Below, in pieces: positions 1-9,157 of a stretch of DNA of 64,000 nucleotides (position 1 is its first letter; every line of letters starts with the position of its first letter). Source of the stretch: Kaistella jeonii (GTDB lineage: Bacteria > Bacteroidota > Bacteroidia > Flavobacteriales > Weeksellaceae); the NCBI RefSeq assembly GCF_000812865.1, contig NZ_JSYL01000004.1, positions 202,795 through 266,794 of the forward strand. The letters are read 5' to 3'. The notes under the pieces are model-generated. The model made no database searches. It was not told the origin of the DNA and was given only the letters and a program-made list of their open reading frames with translations. Position numbers and translations under genes: made by a program.

Positions 1-1097
1 TCTGCATCTTCTGCATTGTAAGGTTCATTGATCCAAAAAATGGTCAGTAATTCTTCCTCGCCAATATTTTTGATGTTGTGCGTGTACCAGATCGGCATAT
101 CTACATAAGCTGGTTCAGTACCATCTAAATAAAAATCTAAAACCTCATCGGAATCAATTTTTCTTAACTGAATAAGTGCTTTTCCTTTGATAACAGCAAA
201 TCTTTCTATTTTTCTGGTATGGAAATGATTTCCACGAGTAATTCCGGGAACGGTGGTTGAAAAAGAACATTGTCCACCAATTCCTAATCTGATGACTTCC
301 ACAAAAGCTCCTCTTGGATCAATATTTTGAGTGAATTTTACTGGGTAATGAGTCGCAATATCAAAATAGCAGCGGAAAGTATTGAAGAGCTGATAATCAA
401 AACCAGTGATCAACTTTGGAATTTCTCCCGCATCAAAATATAATTTTTTATAGTTCTCTAGTTTATCTAAAACTTCAGAAACTTTTATAGCGGTGGTAAA
501 TGGCACAACATATTGTTCTTTTGTTTCGCCACTTTGAATTTGATTAATGATTTCCTGCACCAATTCTCCAACATAAATTAATCGCACTTCACCATCAACA
601 TCGATGGTCGGATTTTCACCATGCGTTAATTTATAGCAAAATGTAGCAATAAACGAGTTGTAATTAGGTTTCCCGAAAGGTCCGAAAACATTGGGAATAA
701 TCATTCCGGTAAATTTACCGCCATTAAGTTTTGCCCAATTTGCCAGTAGAGATCGGCCTAATTTTTTGGATTTTCCGTACAAATTATCACGTTCCTCCTG
801 AGATGAAGACGAAAATAGAAGGTGTGCTTTTGAACCAGTTCTTTCTAAAGACAAAACCAGTTGATTAACCAATTCTACGTTTTGGTGATAAATAACTTCG
901 GGATCAGGATGCCGGTTCATGGCAGCGAGATGTACAATCACATCGCACTGTTTTACAAAATTATCTAATTGATCAGGTTGCTCAAAATATTCTTTTTGAA
1001 AATCTATTCGTTCAAATTCCTCAGGTTTTAAACCTAAGGTATTATATAAATGAGATCCAACAAAACCGTTTTGACCTGTAATTCCTATCTTTTTCAT
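1..1097 (-). CDS. capF: CapF-like UDP-sugar reductase (SDR plus cupin), 3' end off the window
   Basis: The frame opens with an ATG at 1097-1095 and stays open to the window edge, giving about 365 residues without the C-terminus. The N-terminus is MKKIGITGQNGFVGSHL, a Rossmann nucleotide-binding loop (GxxGxxG type). An SDR active-site Tyr-x-x-x-Lys occurs as LYGKSKKLG. The last ~110 residues have cupin-like sequence (for example RGNHFHTRKIERF). An SDR domain followed by a cupin is the layout of CapF/FnlB, which acts after CapE in UDP-N-acetyl-L-fucosamine synthesis, as reductase and epimerase on the 4-keto sugar. It lies just downstream of a capE homologue on the same strand. The partner 2-epimerase (capG/fnlC) would be expected beyond coordinate 1, which cannot be checked here. 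Confidence 0.88.
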   Translation of the reverse strand, partial: MKKIGITGQNGFVGSHLYNTLGLKPEEFERIDFQKEYFEQPDQLDNFVKQCDVIVHLAAMNRHPDPEVIYHQNVELVNQLVLSLERTGSKAHLLFSSSSQEERDNLYGKSKKLGRSLLANWAKLNGGKFTGMIIPNVFGPFGKPNYNSFIATFCYKLTHGENPTIDVDGEVRLIYVGELVQEIINQIQSGETKEQYVVPFTTAIKVSEVLDKLENYKKLYFDAGEIPKLITGFDYQLFNTFRCYFDIATHYPVKFTQNIDPRGAFVEVIRLGIGGQCSFSTTVPGITRGNHFHTRKIERFAVIKGKALIQLRKIDSDEVLDFYLDGTEPAYVDMPIWYTHNIKNIGEEELLTIFWINEPYNAEDA

Positions 1098-1109
1098 GAA
1101 TCAATTTTT

Positions 1110-1523
1110 TTAATTAAAATAATCTGCTGGAAATCTAAATTCATCTTGTACTTCTCCCAATTCATAATCTGCAAAAACTAATAATTTCGACTGGTCGTCA
1201 ATGGCTTGAATAGATGTCACAAAACCCTGTGGAATATGCAAAACATCTAAATTCTCTGCAGACAGGATAAATTCTAAAACCCTTAAATCTTTAGAAGGAT
1301 TTTCCCAAGAATCAATTTCTATTAATTTAATTTTGAAAGAGCCCGAAACAGCTGAAAACCAGCGTTGTTCTATTTGGTGACCTTGCCAACCTCGGATAAA
1401 ATTGCTGTCCACGTTTTGTATGGTATAAACTCTTTTGATTCCTAATGCATTGAAATCATTATTGAAACAAATTGTTCCCCTATCGTCTTGATGTCGATTG
1501 CCACTAATGATTTTTGCTTTCAT
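1110..1523 (-). CDS. WxcM-like cupin, sugar 3,4-ketoisomerase/epimerase family
   Basis: A 137-residue protein of the small single-cupin family that includes WxcM/FdtA-type sugar isomerases and RmlC-like epimerases. Supporting features are an early DDRG, RGWQGHQIEQRWF (family-typical RG-H-H/Q region), FKIKLIEID and the late LHIPQGFVTSIQA. It starts 8 bp after the capE stop and ends 12 bp before capF, so the three genes are almost certainly co-transcribed. Its position between capE and capF suggests it acts on the same 4-keto sugar nucleotide. The exact reaction (epimerisation, isomerisation or none) cannot be read from sequence. Confidence 0.75.
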   Translation of the reverse strand: MKAKIISGNRHQDDRGTICFNNDFNALGIKRVYTIQNVDSNFIRGWQGHQIEQRWFSAVSGSFKIKLIEIDSWENPSKDLRVLEFILSAENLDVLHIPQGFVTSIQAIDDQSKLLVFADYELGEVQDEFRFPADYFN

Positions 1524-1531
1524 AACTATTT

Positions 1532-2572
1532 TTAATACGGATATTGCTGAACATCTTCGCCGAAAATCTCTTTTCGGATGAGTGGTAATGTAGAAATTAG
1601 TGCTTTCAATCCTTCTACTCCTTGCTGATTAGCATTGTGGGAATGGTAATCTTCAATTACTGCAATATCTTTTTCTCCCTCCGAGAAATATTTGGCATAA
1701 TTCAAATCTCTATTATCTGCTGGAACTCTGTAAAAATCGCCCATATCTTCTGCTTTCATCATTTCTTCTCGGGTACATAGTGTTTCATACAGTTTCTCAC
1801 CATGTCGCGTTCCGATGATTCTCACTGGAGTTTCCTTGCCAGAAAGTTCCACTAAAGCTTTTGCCAGATCACCAATTGTTCCTGCAGGAGCTTTATTTAC
1901 AAAAAGATCACCGGCATTTCCGTTTTCAAAAGCAAATAAAACCAAATCTACTGCATCTTCCAGAGACATAAAAAATCGAGACATATTAGGATCGGTAATC
2001 GTAATTTCTTCTCCTTTCTGAATTTGATTTAAAAATAAAGGAATTACAGAACCACGCGACGCCATCACATTTCCATATCTTGTTAAACAAACAGTAGTAT
2101 CGCTCAAATTTCTGGATTCTGCAACGGCAACTTTTTCCATCATCGCTTTAGAAATTCCCATTGCGTTGATAGGATACGCCGCTTTGTCCGTACTCAAACA
2201 AATTACTTTTTTAACTTTATTGTAACCAGCTGCACGAATTACATTTTGAGTTCCTTCAACATTAGTTTTTACCGCTTGCATAGGGAAAAATTCGCAAGAT
2301 GGAACTTGTTTCAAAGCTGCGGCATGAAAAATATAATCCACTCCACGGGTTGCAGTTTCTACACTTGCATAATCTCGGACATCACCAATATAATACTTTA
2401 TTTTGCTGTCTTTGTAGAGATTTCTCATGTCATCTTGTTTTTTCTCATCACGGGAAAAAATTCTGATTTCTTTGAAATGGTCTGTTTTTAAAAATCTATT
2501 AAGAACCGCAGTTCCAAATGAACCAGTACCTCCAGTAATTAGGAGGATTTTGCCGTTAATTTCTATACTCAT
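1532..2572 (-). CDS. capE: CapE-like UDP-GlcNAc 4,6-dehydratase/5-epimerase
   Basis: A 346-residue extended SDR protein. The N-terminus has LLITGGTGSFGTAV, the NAD(P) loop. STDKAAYPINAMGISKAMME carries the active-site STDK and the Met-x-x-x-Lys that replaces the usual Tyr-x-x-x-Lys in the CapE/FlaA1/PseB group. The family removes water from UDP-GlcNAc; CapE/FnlA also inverts C5, the first step toward UDP-N-acetyl-L-fucosamine. The length is normal. Its start overlaps the stop of the hisF-type gene by 4 bp, and the cupin and capF follow. The CapE versus PseB assignment rests on the neighbouring capF; on sequence alone it could be either. Confidence 0.88.
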   Translation of the reverse strand: MSIEINGKILLITGGTGSFGTAVLNRFLKTDHFKEIRIFSRDEKKQDDMRNLYKDSKIKYYIGDVRDYASVETATRGVDYIFHAAALKQVPSCEFFPMQAVKTNVEGTQNVIRAAGYNKVKKVICLSTDKAAYPINAMGISKAMMEKVAVAESRNLSDTTVCLTRYGNVMASRGSVIPLFLNQIQKGEEITITDPNMSRFFMSLEDAVDLVLFAFENGNAGDLFVNKAPAGTIGDLAKALVELSGKETPVRIIGTRHGEKLYETLCTREEMMKAEDMGDFYRVPADNRDLNYAKYFSEGEKDIAVIEDYHSHNANQQGVEGLKALISTLPLIRKEIFGEDVQQYPY

Positions 2573-3323
2573 TTAATAATATTTTTTTTTGCTAATTTTG
2601 ACGGATAACTATTTAATACCGCTTTATAAATTCCTTTAAATACGAAAAAACTACCCGCTGCAACTCCGATAATTCCGTGTCTTTTTATTACTTTTTCTAT
2701 ATCTTCCAGAGAACCTGCACCACCCAAAACCGTCAATGGCAGCGAAATTTTCTCTCTTATTTTATCAATTAAATTCATATCAAATCCCCTCATCATTCCA
2801 TCTTGGTTGATTGAATTAATAATGATTTCACCGGCTCCCAAATTCTGAGCTTGAACAACAAAATCTATAGGATCGATGCCGGTTGATTTTTTCCCGTTGT
2901 GTGTGAAAACTTCATAACCTCCAAATAATTTTTTTTGACATCTAAAACCACAATGACACTTTGGGAACCTACTCTTTCTGCAATTTCGGTAATTAAATTG
3001 GGATTTTGCAAAACTGCAGAACTTAAGGCAATTTTCTCTATTCCTAAACCGAAAATATTTTGCGCCTGTTCCACTGTTTTCACGCCTCCTCCATAACGGC
3101 ATTCTGGACTGATTTGCAATTCTTCTAATAAATTATAATCTGGTTCCAAACCTTTTTTGGTAGCGTCAATATCAAAAATTACGAGTTCATCAACTTCTTT
3201 TTCATTGAAAATTTTCACTCCGTTAATTGAATCTCCTACATATTTCGGATTGCTAAACTGGACGGTTTTCACCAAACCTTTATCTTGAATTAAAGGGGCG
3301 GGAATTATTCTGGGTCTAAGCAT
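2569..3323 (-). pseudogene. wbuZ: HisF-type cyclase/amidase subunit (WbuZ-like), frameshifted
   Basis: Two overlapping frames together encode one HisF-family (beta/alpha)8 protein. The 5' part begins MLRPRIIPAPLIQDKG and reaches VVLDVKK. The 3' part resumes at FGGYEVFTHNGKKSTGIDP and runs to a stop at 2569, including GEIIINSINQDGMMRG and LTVLGGAGS. The break is in a run of eight A (plus-strand T, 2929-2936). One extra A would restore a 251-residue protein, the usual HisF length. Homologues next to FucNAc genes (WbuZ) pass ammonia from a HisH-type glutaminase to an N-acetyl-sugar amidotransferase. The break may be a true mutation, slippage in the homopolymer or a sequencing error. The upstream hisH is only a fragment, which favours real decay. 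Confidence 0.85.
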
Positions 3324-3328
3324 GTAAT

Positions 3329-3550
3329 TTACAATTTTGCAAAATTATGCAATAAAATCTCCCCGAAATGGTGACTTTTCTCCGGATGAAACTGAACGCC
3401 AAATTTATTTTGATGATGAACAGCGGAAGCGAATTCAATTCCGTAATCTGAAACCGCAAGAAAATCTTCTGAATGATGACAATGGAAATAATAAGAATGT
3501 AGAAAATAATGGTCATTAAAAATATTTTTATTATCGGTGTAAAACCAGAT
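3329..3550 (-). pseudogene. wbuY: C-terminal remnant of a HisH-type glutaminase (WbuY-like)
   Basis: A 73-codon stretch reads as the C-terminal third of a class-I glutamine amidotransferase of the HisH family. It has FLHSYYFHCHH (family FYFVHSYY), SDYGIEFASAV, and KFGVQFHPEKSHHFG with the catalytic His and Glu, then LLHNFAKL and a stop 5 bp before the hisF start. This is the normal hisH-hisF spacing. An in-frame stop at 3551-3553 precedes it, and no start codon or nucleophile-Cys region is found before the next gene at 3664. About two thirds of the gene is therefore missing. Positions 3551-3663 hold nothing recognisable. The protein cannot have been an active glutaminase in this form. Confidence 0.82.
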
Positions 3551-3663
3551 TTAAAGAATTGTCTTTTTTTCTCGAAATAAATGATAATATTCAAAATCTC
3601 GTTTCATATTAATTATATTTTCTGCTACATTTTTTTTGAATAAGTTTAAAATAATCATAACGG

Positions 3664-4680
3664 CTACAAAATATTTAACAATTCATCTATGTTATTTTTT
3701 ACCAATGATTTCGAGGCGGCTGTTTCAGTAGTAATTGCTTCCTGAAAAGCACTCTCTATGGCTTTTTCGTCGAGAGGATCAAAAATTAAACTTGGTTCAC
3801 AAACTGCATATAAATAAGGTAAATCAGCGCCAATAACTTTACAGCCGTTTTCAATTGCCTCTACAATACCCAATCCGAAACTTTCTGCTAAAGACGGATA
3901 AATTAAATATTCGCACGACTGGTAAATTGCTCCCAAAGAATCACGATCAACAAAACCGATATTTTCTATAGGATAATTTAATTGTTTTTTCTCTTCAATG
4001 AATTTACATAATTCTTCAAAATCCGTATTTACAGTGATAATAAGTTTTCCGCACTTGTTTTCATCATAAAATTTACAAAAGGCATTAATCAGTCTTTTAT
4101 GATTTTTATGCGGAGTCGCATTACTTATATATACAAAAGAATTTTTTTCCCTTTTGACTTGTGCGTTATTTATTATTTCTGGATAGTAAGGAAGAATCAG
4201 GATTTGGTCATCATCTACCTTAAATTTATTTTGAAAGTTTTTCTTAATCACTTCCGTCTGCAAGATCCAAAAATCAGAATTTTTAAAAAGAATTTTTAAG
4301 ACACTCCTTTTTAAAGAAAACAAAAATTTGTGAACAACATGCATATCTTGTGGGACACTGATATAAAGTTGTTGATGAAAATAGGTATAAACTTTTGCTT
4401 TTAATCTAATATTGGGAGGTAAGTCTCCGAAACAAAGAACTGAAGTAAAGCGATCCTGATATTTGGTATAGAATTGATGACGCTTTACCAATGAAGCTTC
4501 TAAAAAAAGGACTTCATTTTTTGTATTTTTCAGATAGGGAACGGTGTTTTCAACTCTTTTATCAAGGAGGTAAAAGCATTTTTTTCCAGAAGCTTCTAAC
4601 TCAACCAAAAGGTAATCTAATAGTATTTTTCCGCCGCTGTTATTGATGTACATTGCATCAATAAGTAGTTCATTTCTCAT
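3664..4680 (-). CDS. GT-B glycosyltransferase (GT4-like)
   Basis: A 338-residue protein with the C-terminal half of a GT4 transferase. NATPHKNHKRLINAF (about residues 187-201) is the usual PxKN element, and PSLAESFGLGIVEAIENGC (262-280) is the E-x7-E nucleotide-sugar site. The N-terminal half is less conserved and has no signal peptide or membrane span. It probably adds one sugar to the lipid-linked repeat unit at the cytoplasmic face. Acceptor and donor cannot be told. It lies between the broken hisH remnant and a 717-bp gap, so it may have its own promoter, although no -7 box was found. Confidence 0.85.
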   Translation of the reverse strand: MRNELLIDAMYINNSGGKILLDYLLVELEASGKKCFYLLDKRVENTVPYLKNTKNEVLFLEASLVKRHQFYTKYQDRFTSVLCFGDLPPNIRLKAKVYTYFHQQLYISVPQDMHVVHKFLFSLKRSVLKILFKNSDFWILQTEVIKKNFQNKFKVDDDQILILPYYPEIINNAQVKREKNSFVYISNATPHKNHKRLINAFCKFYDENKCGKLIITVNTDFEELCKFIEEKKQLNYPIENIGFVDRDSLGAIYQSCEYLIYPSLAESFGLGIVEAIENGCKVIGADLPYLYAVCEPSLIFDPLDEKAIESAFQEAITTETAASKSLVKNNIDELLNIL

Positions 4681-5397
4681 TACTAAATTAAGTTATGCAA
4701 TATTAAAAAAAAGCAAGTTAACCTTCATATTAAAATTCAATTTAATAAGATTATTATCACTATAAACTAATTTTAACATATTATTGTGTTTGCCTACAGA
4801 TTTTCTTAATATTTATAGATTTCATTAAATCTTAAAGATTAAGAAAATCAAAAATTTAAAAATGCAAAAATACTATATATTATTTGTTTTTTGTTTATTT
4901 CAAATGACCTGATAAATCTTCAAGCCCTTTAAGTTAAAATAATCAACAATGTTTTGATTTTAAAATATTTCGAAGATAACCGCTAATAACCTCAATCTTC
5001 ATATTGTTGAAAAGGGAAACTGTTTTCGAATTATCTAAAAATAAACGATTGTGAAAATAAGTGATTAAAAGCACTGCAAATTTTAATTTATTATATATTA
5101 CAAACGATGTCTATTGAATAGTAATGCCGTAAGGAATTTTTACCTATCACCTGGAATAAAATAAAAATCACCCTTGGATGGTGTTTCCTAAAATAAATAT
5201 TAGCAATTGATATTCTCTTTTTCTATGCTATCAGCTAAAAATTCGAGGAGCACCTTATCTCTGCTGGCATTTATAAATTATTTTTTACAAAATTCATATT
5301 CTATAACTAAACATTTGATTTGAAGAAAGTTAAGGATAATATTGAGTAAGTTCTATTTACCGTTAAATCTGTCCAGTGTCCTAGAACAATTGAATTA
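4681..5397. other. 717-bp AT-rich gap with no supported gene
   Basis: No open frame of useful length is present on either strand. It is the largest gap within the polysaccharide locus, where most neighbours overlap. Short minus-strand scraps near 5215-5330 read like fragments of coding sequence but match no family I recognise. It may be what is left of a deleted gene. Confidence 0.5.
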
Positions 5398-6696
5398 TTA
5401 TTTTATAATAATTGAATTGTTCTTTTTTATTTTTTCAAAAGTTAATTTCTTTTTTAATGTTCGCGGAGTAAAATTAATTTTCGAATTATTAATTGAGTTA
5501 CCCTGATATTCTATTAGCTTAAAATCTTCATCAGAAGAAATACCCGCAATATCAAAATTAAAAATATTGTTCTCTGTTCTATTTTTTAAGTTTAAAGGTT
5601 CTACAACACTTCCCACGGCACCCATCCAAATTTTAGTATCTACCGCACCAACATTTCCTCTAATAGTAGTATTGGTATCTTTGGAATAGTTGGATAGAAA
5701 TGCAAAAAACAACGGATCTGCTTTGTACCAAACTTTATTGTTCTGATCTTTATTGATATATTTATTATCAATTGTTTTATCTAAAGTAAAACGGTAATTA
5801 CCCCCAATAACTCTAGAGAAAGAAACGTATTGCTGCGAATTTGTTAATACTGCATCTACATCCATTACTAACTTAGAGCCTGGTTTCACATTTTCTGTGG
5901 GAACGCCAAAACTCATTGAAAAGCCTTGGAATGTTCGATCTGCTTCCATTTGAAGTTTTATGTTGATATTTCCTTTTAGTATATCACTCACAGAAACTGC
6001 ATCAAACCTAAATCCATAAGCACAATTTTTCACTTTGATGTTGGTAGCGAGTAAACTTCCTTTGACGCTATCAATATTCGGATCGAATTGCAAAGTCAAT
6101 CCTTTTCCACCGTCGATATAATTCCCCTTGTCGATTCCAGGAAGATTATAAATGTAAATATTATCTAACACAATATTATCAAAACCATTGGTGATCGAAA
6201 TGCCATTGGAACCAGCTTTTTTTGTTGAAGACAATTTCGCAGTAATATCAAAATTTTTGATTGTTAGATTCTTCACCATATTGAGTTGTAGAACATCTGC
6301 TCCAAATACTGAAGCCGTTTTTAAAATAGTTCCTCGCCCGTCGCCAAAAATAGTTATTGATTTACAATCCTTCATTTGGTTTCCTTTACCTTCTTCTTGT
6401 CGAAATGGAAAGTTTCTAACCCCTACATCATAAGTTCCTTTGGGGAAATAAAGATCATATTTATTTTCAATACAATATTCGAAAGCTTTTTTAATATTAA
6501 GCCAGCGCTCATATTTAACTTCATCGGTTTCTGAAGATCCTTTGATAGGAAAAACTTGAAATTGCTCAATATTAATAATTTTATTGTGCGAAGTATCAGA
6601 TTCAGTATTTAATTTAGGAAGATTATTTCCCATACAATTAAAAACTACGAAGCTTGAAAACACCACAAAAAACGAAATAAAAATATATTTAATCAT
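5398..6696 (-). CDS. Right-handed beta-helix lipoprotein, pectate-lyase-like fold
   Basis: A 432-residue protein with a hydrophobic N-terminus that ends in a possible lipobox (FVVFNC). The core has parallel-beta-helix sequence: YFPKGTYDVG, then ITIFGDGRGTILKT, LTIKNFDITAK, ISITNGFDNIVLDNIYIYNL. The YFPKGTY/GDG combination is typical of pectate-lyase-superfamily and phage-tailspike-like proteins. No catalytic set can be assigned by eye. Its start overlaps the end of the upstream glycosyltransferase by 8 bp, so it belongs to the polysaccharide operon. It may trim, modify or bind the polymer; all three are inference. The lipid-attachment call is moderate because the segment before the Cys is somewhat long. 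Confidence 0.7.
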   Translation of the reverse strand: MIKYIFISFFVVFSSFVVFNCMGNNLPKLNTESDTSHNKIINIEQFQVFPIKGSSETDEVKYERWLNIKKAFEYCIENKYDLYFPKGTYDVGVRNFPFRQEEGKGNQMKDCKSITIFGDGRGTILKTASVFGADVLQLNMVKNLTIKNFDITAKLSSTKKAGSNGISITNGFDNIVLDNIYIYNLPGIDKGNYIDGGKGLTLQFDPNIDSVKGSLLATNIKVKNCAYGFRFDAVSVSDILKGNINIKLQMEADRTFQGFSMSFGVPTENVKPGSKLVMDVDAVLTNSQQYVSFSRVIGGNYRFTLDKTIDNKYINKDQNNKVWYKADPLFFAFLSNYSKDTNTTIRGNVGAVDTKIWMGAVGSVVEPLNLKNRTENNIFNFDIAGISSDEDFKLIEYQGNSINNSKINFTPRTLKKKLTFEKIKKNNSIIIK

Positions 6697-7897
6697 TTAT
6701 TTTAAAAAAGTCTTTAAGATCAATTATTAATTTCTTGATTTGCGAAATATAATTCTTATTGTTCATTACAAAATTCTTTCCATTGTTACCAAATGTTTCT
6801 AATTCGTCTGTATTTTTTTTCAAACAATTTTCTATTGATTGTTTAAATCCACTGACAGATTCATCCTCTATAAAATAAAATTTATCTTGGTAGTCATCTG
6901 GAATCCCCAAAAGTCTTGTCGTAAGAATTGCTGTACCAGAAGATAAATATTCCATTAATTTAGAAGGGAAAGAATATTTCGTAAATTCTTCGTGACTAAA
7001 ACGCGGATTAATAAGTAATGTCGCTTTTTTCTGATAATTTAAAATTTCAGTATTGGGTCGGTTCCCGAAATATTTTATCCGTTTGTCTTTCGTCGCATAA
7101 TCAATGATGTCAGCAGTCATATCACCTCCTCCGAAGAGCCATAATTCATAATCTCCCTCAATTTGCGTGAAAGCAGTCAGTAGATTTTTGATACCAAATT
7201 TCTCAAAAAGTGAACCAGAGTATAAGACGGCTTTTGGAAAAGATTTGTGAGGTAATTCAACTGTCTTTTTTTTTACGTCAACGAATCCCTCTATAATTGT
7301 AAAAGGTTTATTAGGATAAATATCACTCATATACTTGGTGATAAATACGTAATAATCAACTAAAGCATTTAATTTATTTGCTAAATAAATATAGGCGGGT
7401 ATTAATTTCCGTTTCAGAAAACTCCCGTCTGTCGTATATGAAAAACTGTGAGCAGGAAGATCTGGAACGAACGAAACAAATTTAATATTACTAAAAATTT
7501 TAAAAGGAATGATCGCAAATAGAAATGGCAAATAGATCGATGTAAAGACTACAATTTTCTTTTGATTTTTATTTTCTCGATTCCAGTTTATCATCATTAA
7601 TACTAGATCAAATGCGATGGTCAACTGTTTTAAGAAAAAGATATTAATAAACTTTAAATATTGAATTCCATCAATATTTCGTCGGTTCCATCTCAAGGTT
7701 TTACATCGAGGATACATTCCGATCGGAGCTAAAAAAACATGGTCAATATCTGGGCCCAAATTTTCTTCAAAACCTGCTTTAATCATTTTAGAGTATTTAA
7801 CTGCAGCCACTGAAATCTTAGCATTTTCATCCGATATTTGATTATATTTTTCGATTAAACCGCTCTCTAGGAATATCCCGACAACTAAAATTTTCAT
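6689..7897 (-). CDS. GT4-family glycosyltransferase
   Basis: A 402-residue GT-B protein. It starts MKILVVGIFLESG. The middle has VLYSGSLFEKFGIKNLL (family start of the C-terminal Rossmann domain) and YELWLFGGGD. Near the C-terminus is NPRFSHEEFTKYSFPSKLME followed by YLSSGTAILTT, a variant of the E-x7-E donor site of GT4. A hydrophobic stretch, IVVFTSIYLPFLFAIIPF, may peripherally bind the membrane. It overlaps the Wzy gene by 4 bp and the beta-helix gene by 8 bp, indicating translational coupling. It probably adds a sugar to the repeat unit; the linkage is unknown. Confidence 0.87.
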   Translation of the reverse strand: MKILVVGIFLESGLIEKYNQISDENAKISVAAVKYSKMIKAGFEENLGPDIDHVFLAPIGMYPRCKTLRWNRRNIDGIQYLKFINIFFLKQLTIAFDLVLMMINWNRENKNQKKIVVFTSIYLPFLFAIIPFKIFSNIKFVSFVPDLPAHSFSYTTDGSFLKRKLIPAYIYLANKLNALVDYYVFITKYMSDIYPNKPFTIIEGFVDVKKKTVELPHKSFPKAVLYSGSLFEKFGIKNLLTAFTQIEGDYELWLFGGGDMTADIIDYATKDKRIKYFGNRPNTEILNYQKKATLLINPRFSHEEFTKYSFPSKLMEYLSSGTAILTTRLLGIPDDYQDKFYFIEDESVSGFKQSIENCLKKNTDELETFGNNGKNFVMNNKNYISQIKKLIIDLKDFFKIND

Positions 7898-9144
7898 CGC
7901 TTTATTTTTAAGTTAAGATAAATCCAAAGCGGAATCCACAATATAAATGATATCAACAAACCACCTACCTGACTATAAAAAATAGACATTAATGGAATTT
8001 GTATCAGCAACACGATTAAAAAAAGATTTTTTAACTTGATTCCATTTTCTTTTGGTCTCATTCTTTTAACCACAACGAAATAAAGTAGGCAAAAAATGAT
8101 ACTGCCTATAATCCCATAATCATAAACAGTATATGCGGGAAACCCATTAAAACTATAAGAATAATGTCGCGGCCATAATTTTGCCCTGTATTTATTTCGT
8201 TCATAAGTTTGCATTGGGGTAGAAACAAAGCCAAGAATGCTTTCAAAAGTCAATGTACCTCCAAAACCTTCTCCTTCATATAACTGAAGTACTTCATAAC
8301 CATTGAAAAACCCTTGAGAAGTGTAATCTAGATAGCCATAAACTACAGGATCTTGCGTGATGGCTTCAACAGGAATACCTTTCGAATAAGTTTTCGATGA
8401 TTTAACATCCTGCTCAAACCGCTGTTGGGAAATATTGATGAAATAAGCTGTTGCGATGAGCCCTAGAAAAATGAGTGAAAACTTTAAAATTCTTTTAAAT
8501 CGTGGAGCTAAAGTTCCATATAATAAAAATAAAAAAGAAATGTATAACAATGCATATTGAACTACCACCGCTCTGGAAAAAAACGTAAGTCCATATAAAA
8601 CAATATTGAAGGAGAGAAGAAAACAAATCACCGAAAGCCAGACTTTCTTTTTGTACAAATAATAAAAATGCAATGGGAGGATAAAATAGGAGAAATAATA
8701 AAAAATAATTGCAAAATTAAAAAAAACTGGCGGGAAAGGAAGTTTGTTATAGTAAAAATCGACCGAAACACCCTCTGCATATTTGAACTCATTTATGTCT
8801 TCAACCGTTGTTTGCACAGTGATTGCGGCAATTAAAAAAACAACGAAGACTATTGAATTAATTCCAATTAAAAAGTAGGTTATTATTTTTAATTTTTTGG
8901 GATCAATATCAACAATATCTTTGGTTTTGTAGTAATATTTCCACGGTAGTATAATCAATAAGAGAAGCAAGAGCATTAAAAAAAGCCAGCCATAATCACT
9001 TCCTGTCTCAACCTTCATTTCCCGACCCAAAAAATAGGTTCCGATAATTGATACTAATTGAACAACAATCAAAAGCACCGCTAACGATTTGTTTTTTAAC
9101 AATAATAAAAATAATACGGAAAAAATAATAAGAATTAATGTCAT
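7894..9144 (-). CDS. wzy: O-antigen polymerase-like membrane protein (Wzy candidate)
   Basis: A 416-residue protein with about 11 predicted membrane spans. Several are clustered in the first 250 residues, then there is a loop of roughly 100 residues (around SQQRFEQDVKSSKTYSKG to FNGFPAYTVYDYG), then the last spans. Many spans plus one large external loop is the classic Wzy layout. Wzy sequences are poorly conserved, so the call rests on topology and on sitting between a glycosyltransferase and the flippase in a Wzx/Wzy-type locus. It would join lipid-linked repeat units at the periplasmic face. Confidence 0.72.
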   Translation of the reverse strand: MTLILIIFSVLFLLLLKNKSLAVLLIVVQLVSIIGTYFLGREMKVETGSDYGWLFLMLLLLLLIILPWKYYYKTKDIVDIDPKKLKIITYFLIGINSIVFVVFLIAAITVQTTVEDINEFKYAEGVSVDFYYNKLPFPPVFFNFAIIFYYFSYFILPLHFYYLYKKKVWLSVICFLLSFNIVLYGLTFFSRAVVVQYALLYISFLFLLYGTLAPRFKRILKFSLIFLGLIATAYFINISQQRFEQDVKSSKTYSKGIPVEAITQDPVVYGYLDYTSQGFFNGYEVLQLYEGEGFGGTLTFESILGFVSTPMQTYERNKYRAKLWPRHYSYSFNGFPAYTVYDYGIIGSIIFCLLYFVVVKRMRPKENGIKLKNLFLIVLLIQIPLMSIFYSQVGGLLISFILWIPLWIYLNLKIKR

Positions 9145-9157
9145 TTATATAATTTTT

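Noticed and set aside
3316..3594. A 92-residue hydrophobic membrane protein on the minus strand
   Set aside because: It overlaps the hisH remnant in another frame; the HisH frame has the conserved motifs, this one is a by-product of AT-rich sequence.
5215..5330. Minus-strand coding-like scraps in the 717-bp gap
   Set aside because: Short stretches such as NASRDKVLLEFLADSIEKE are interrupted by stops and match no family I can name; not enough to call a pseudogene.
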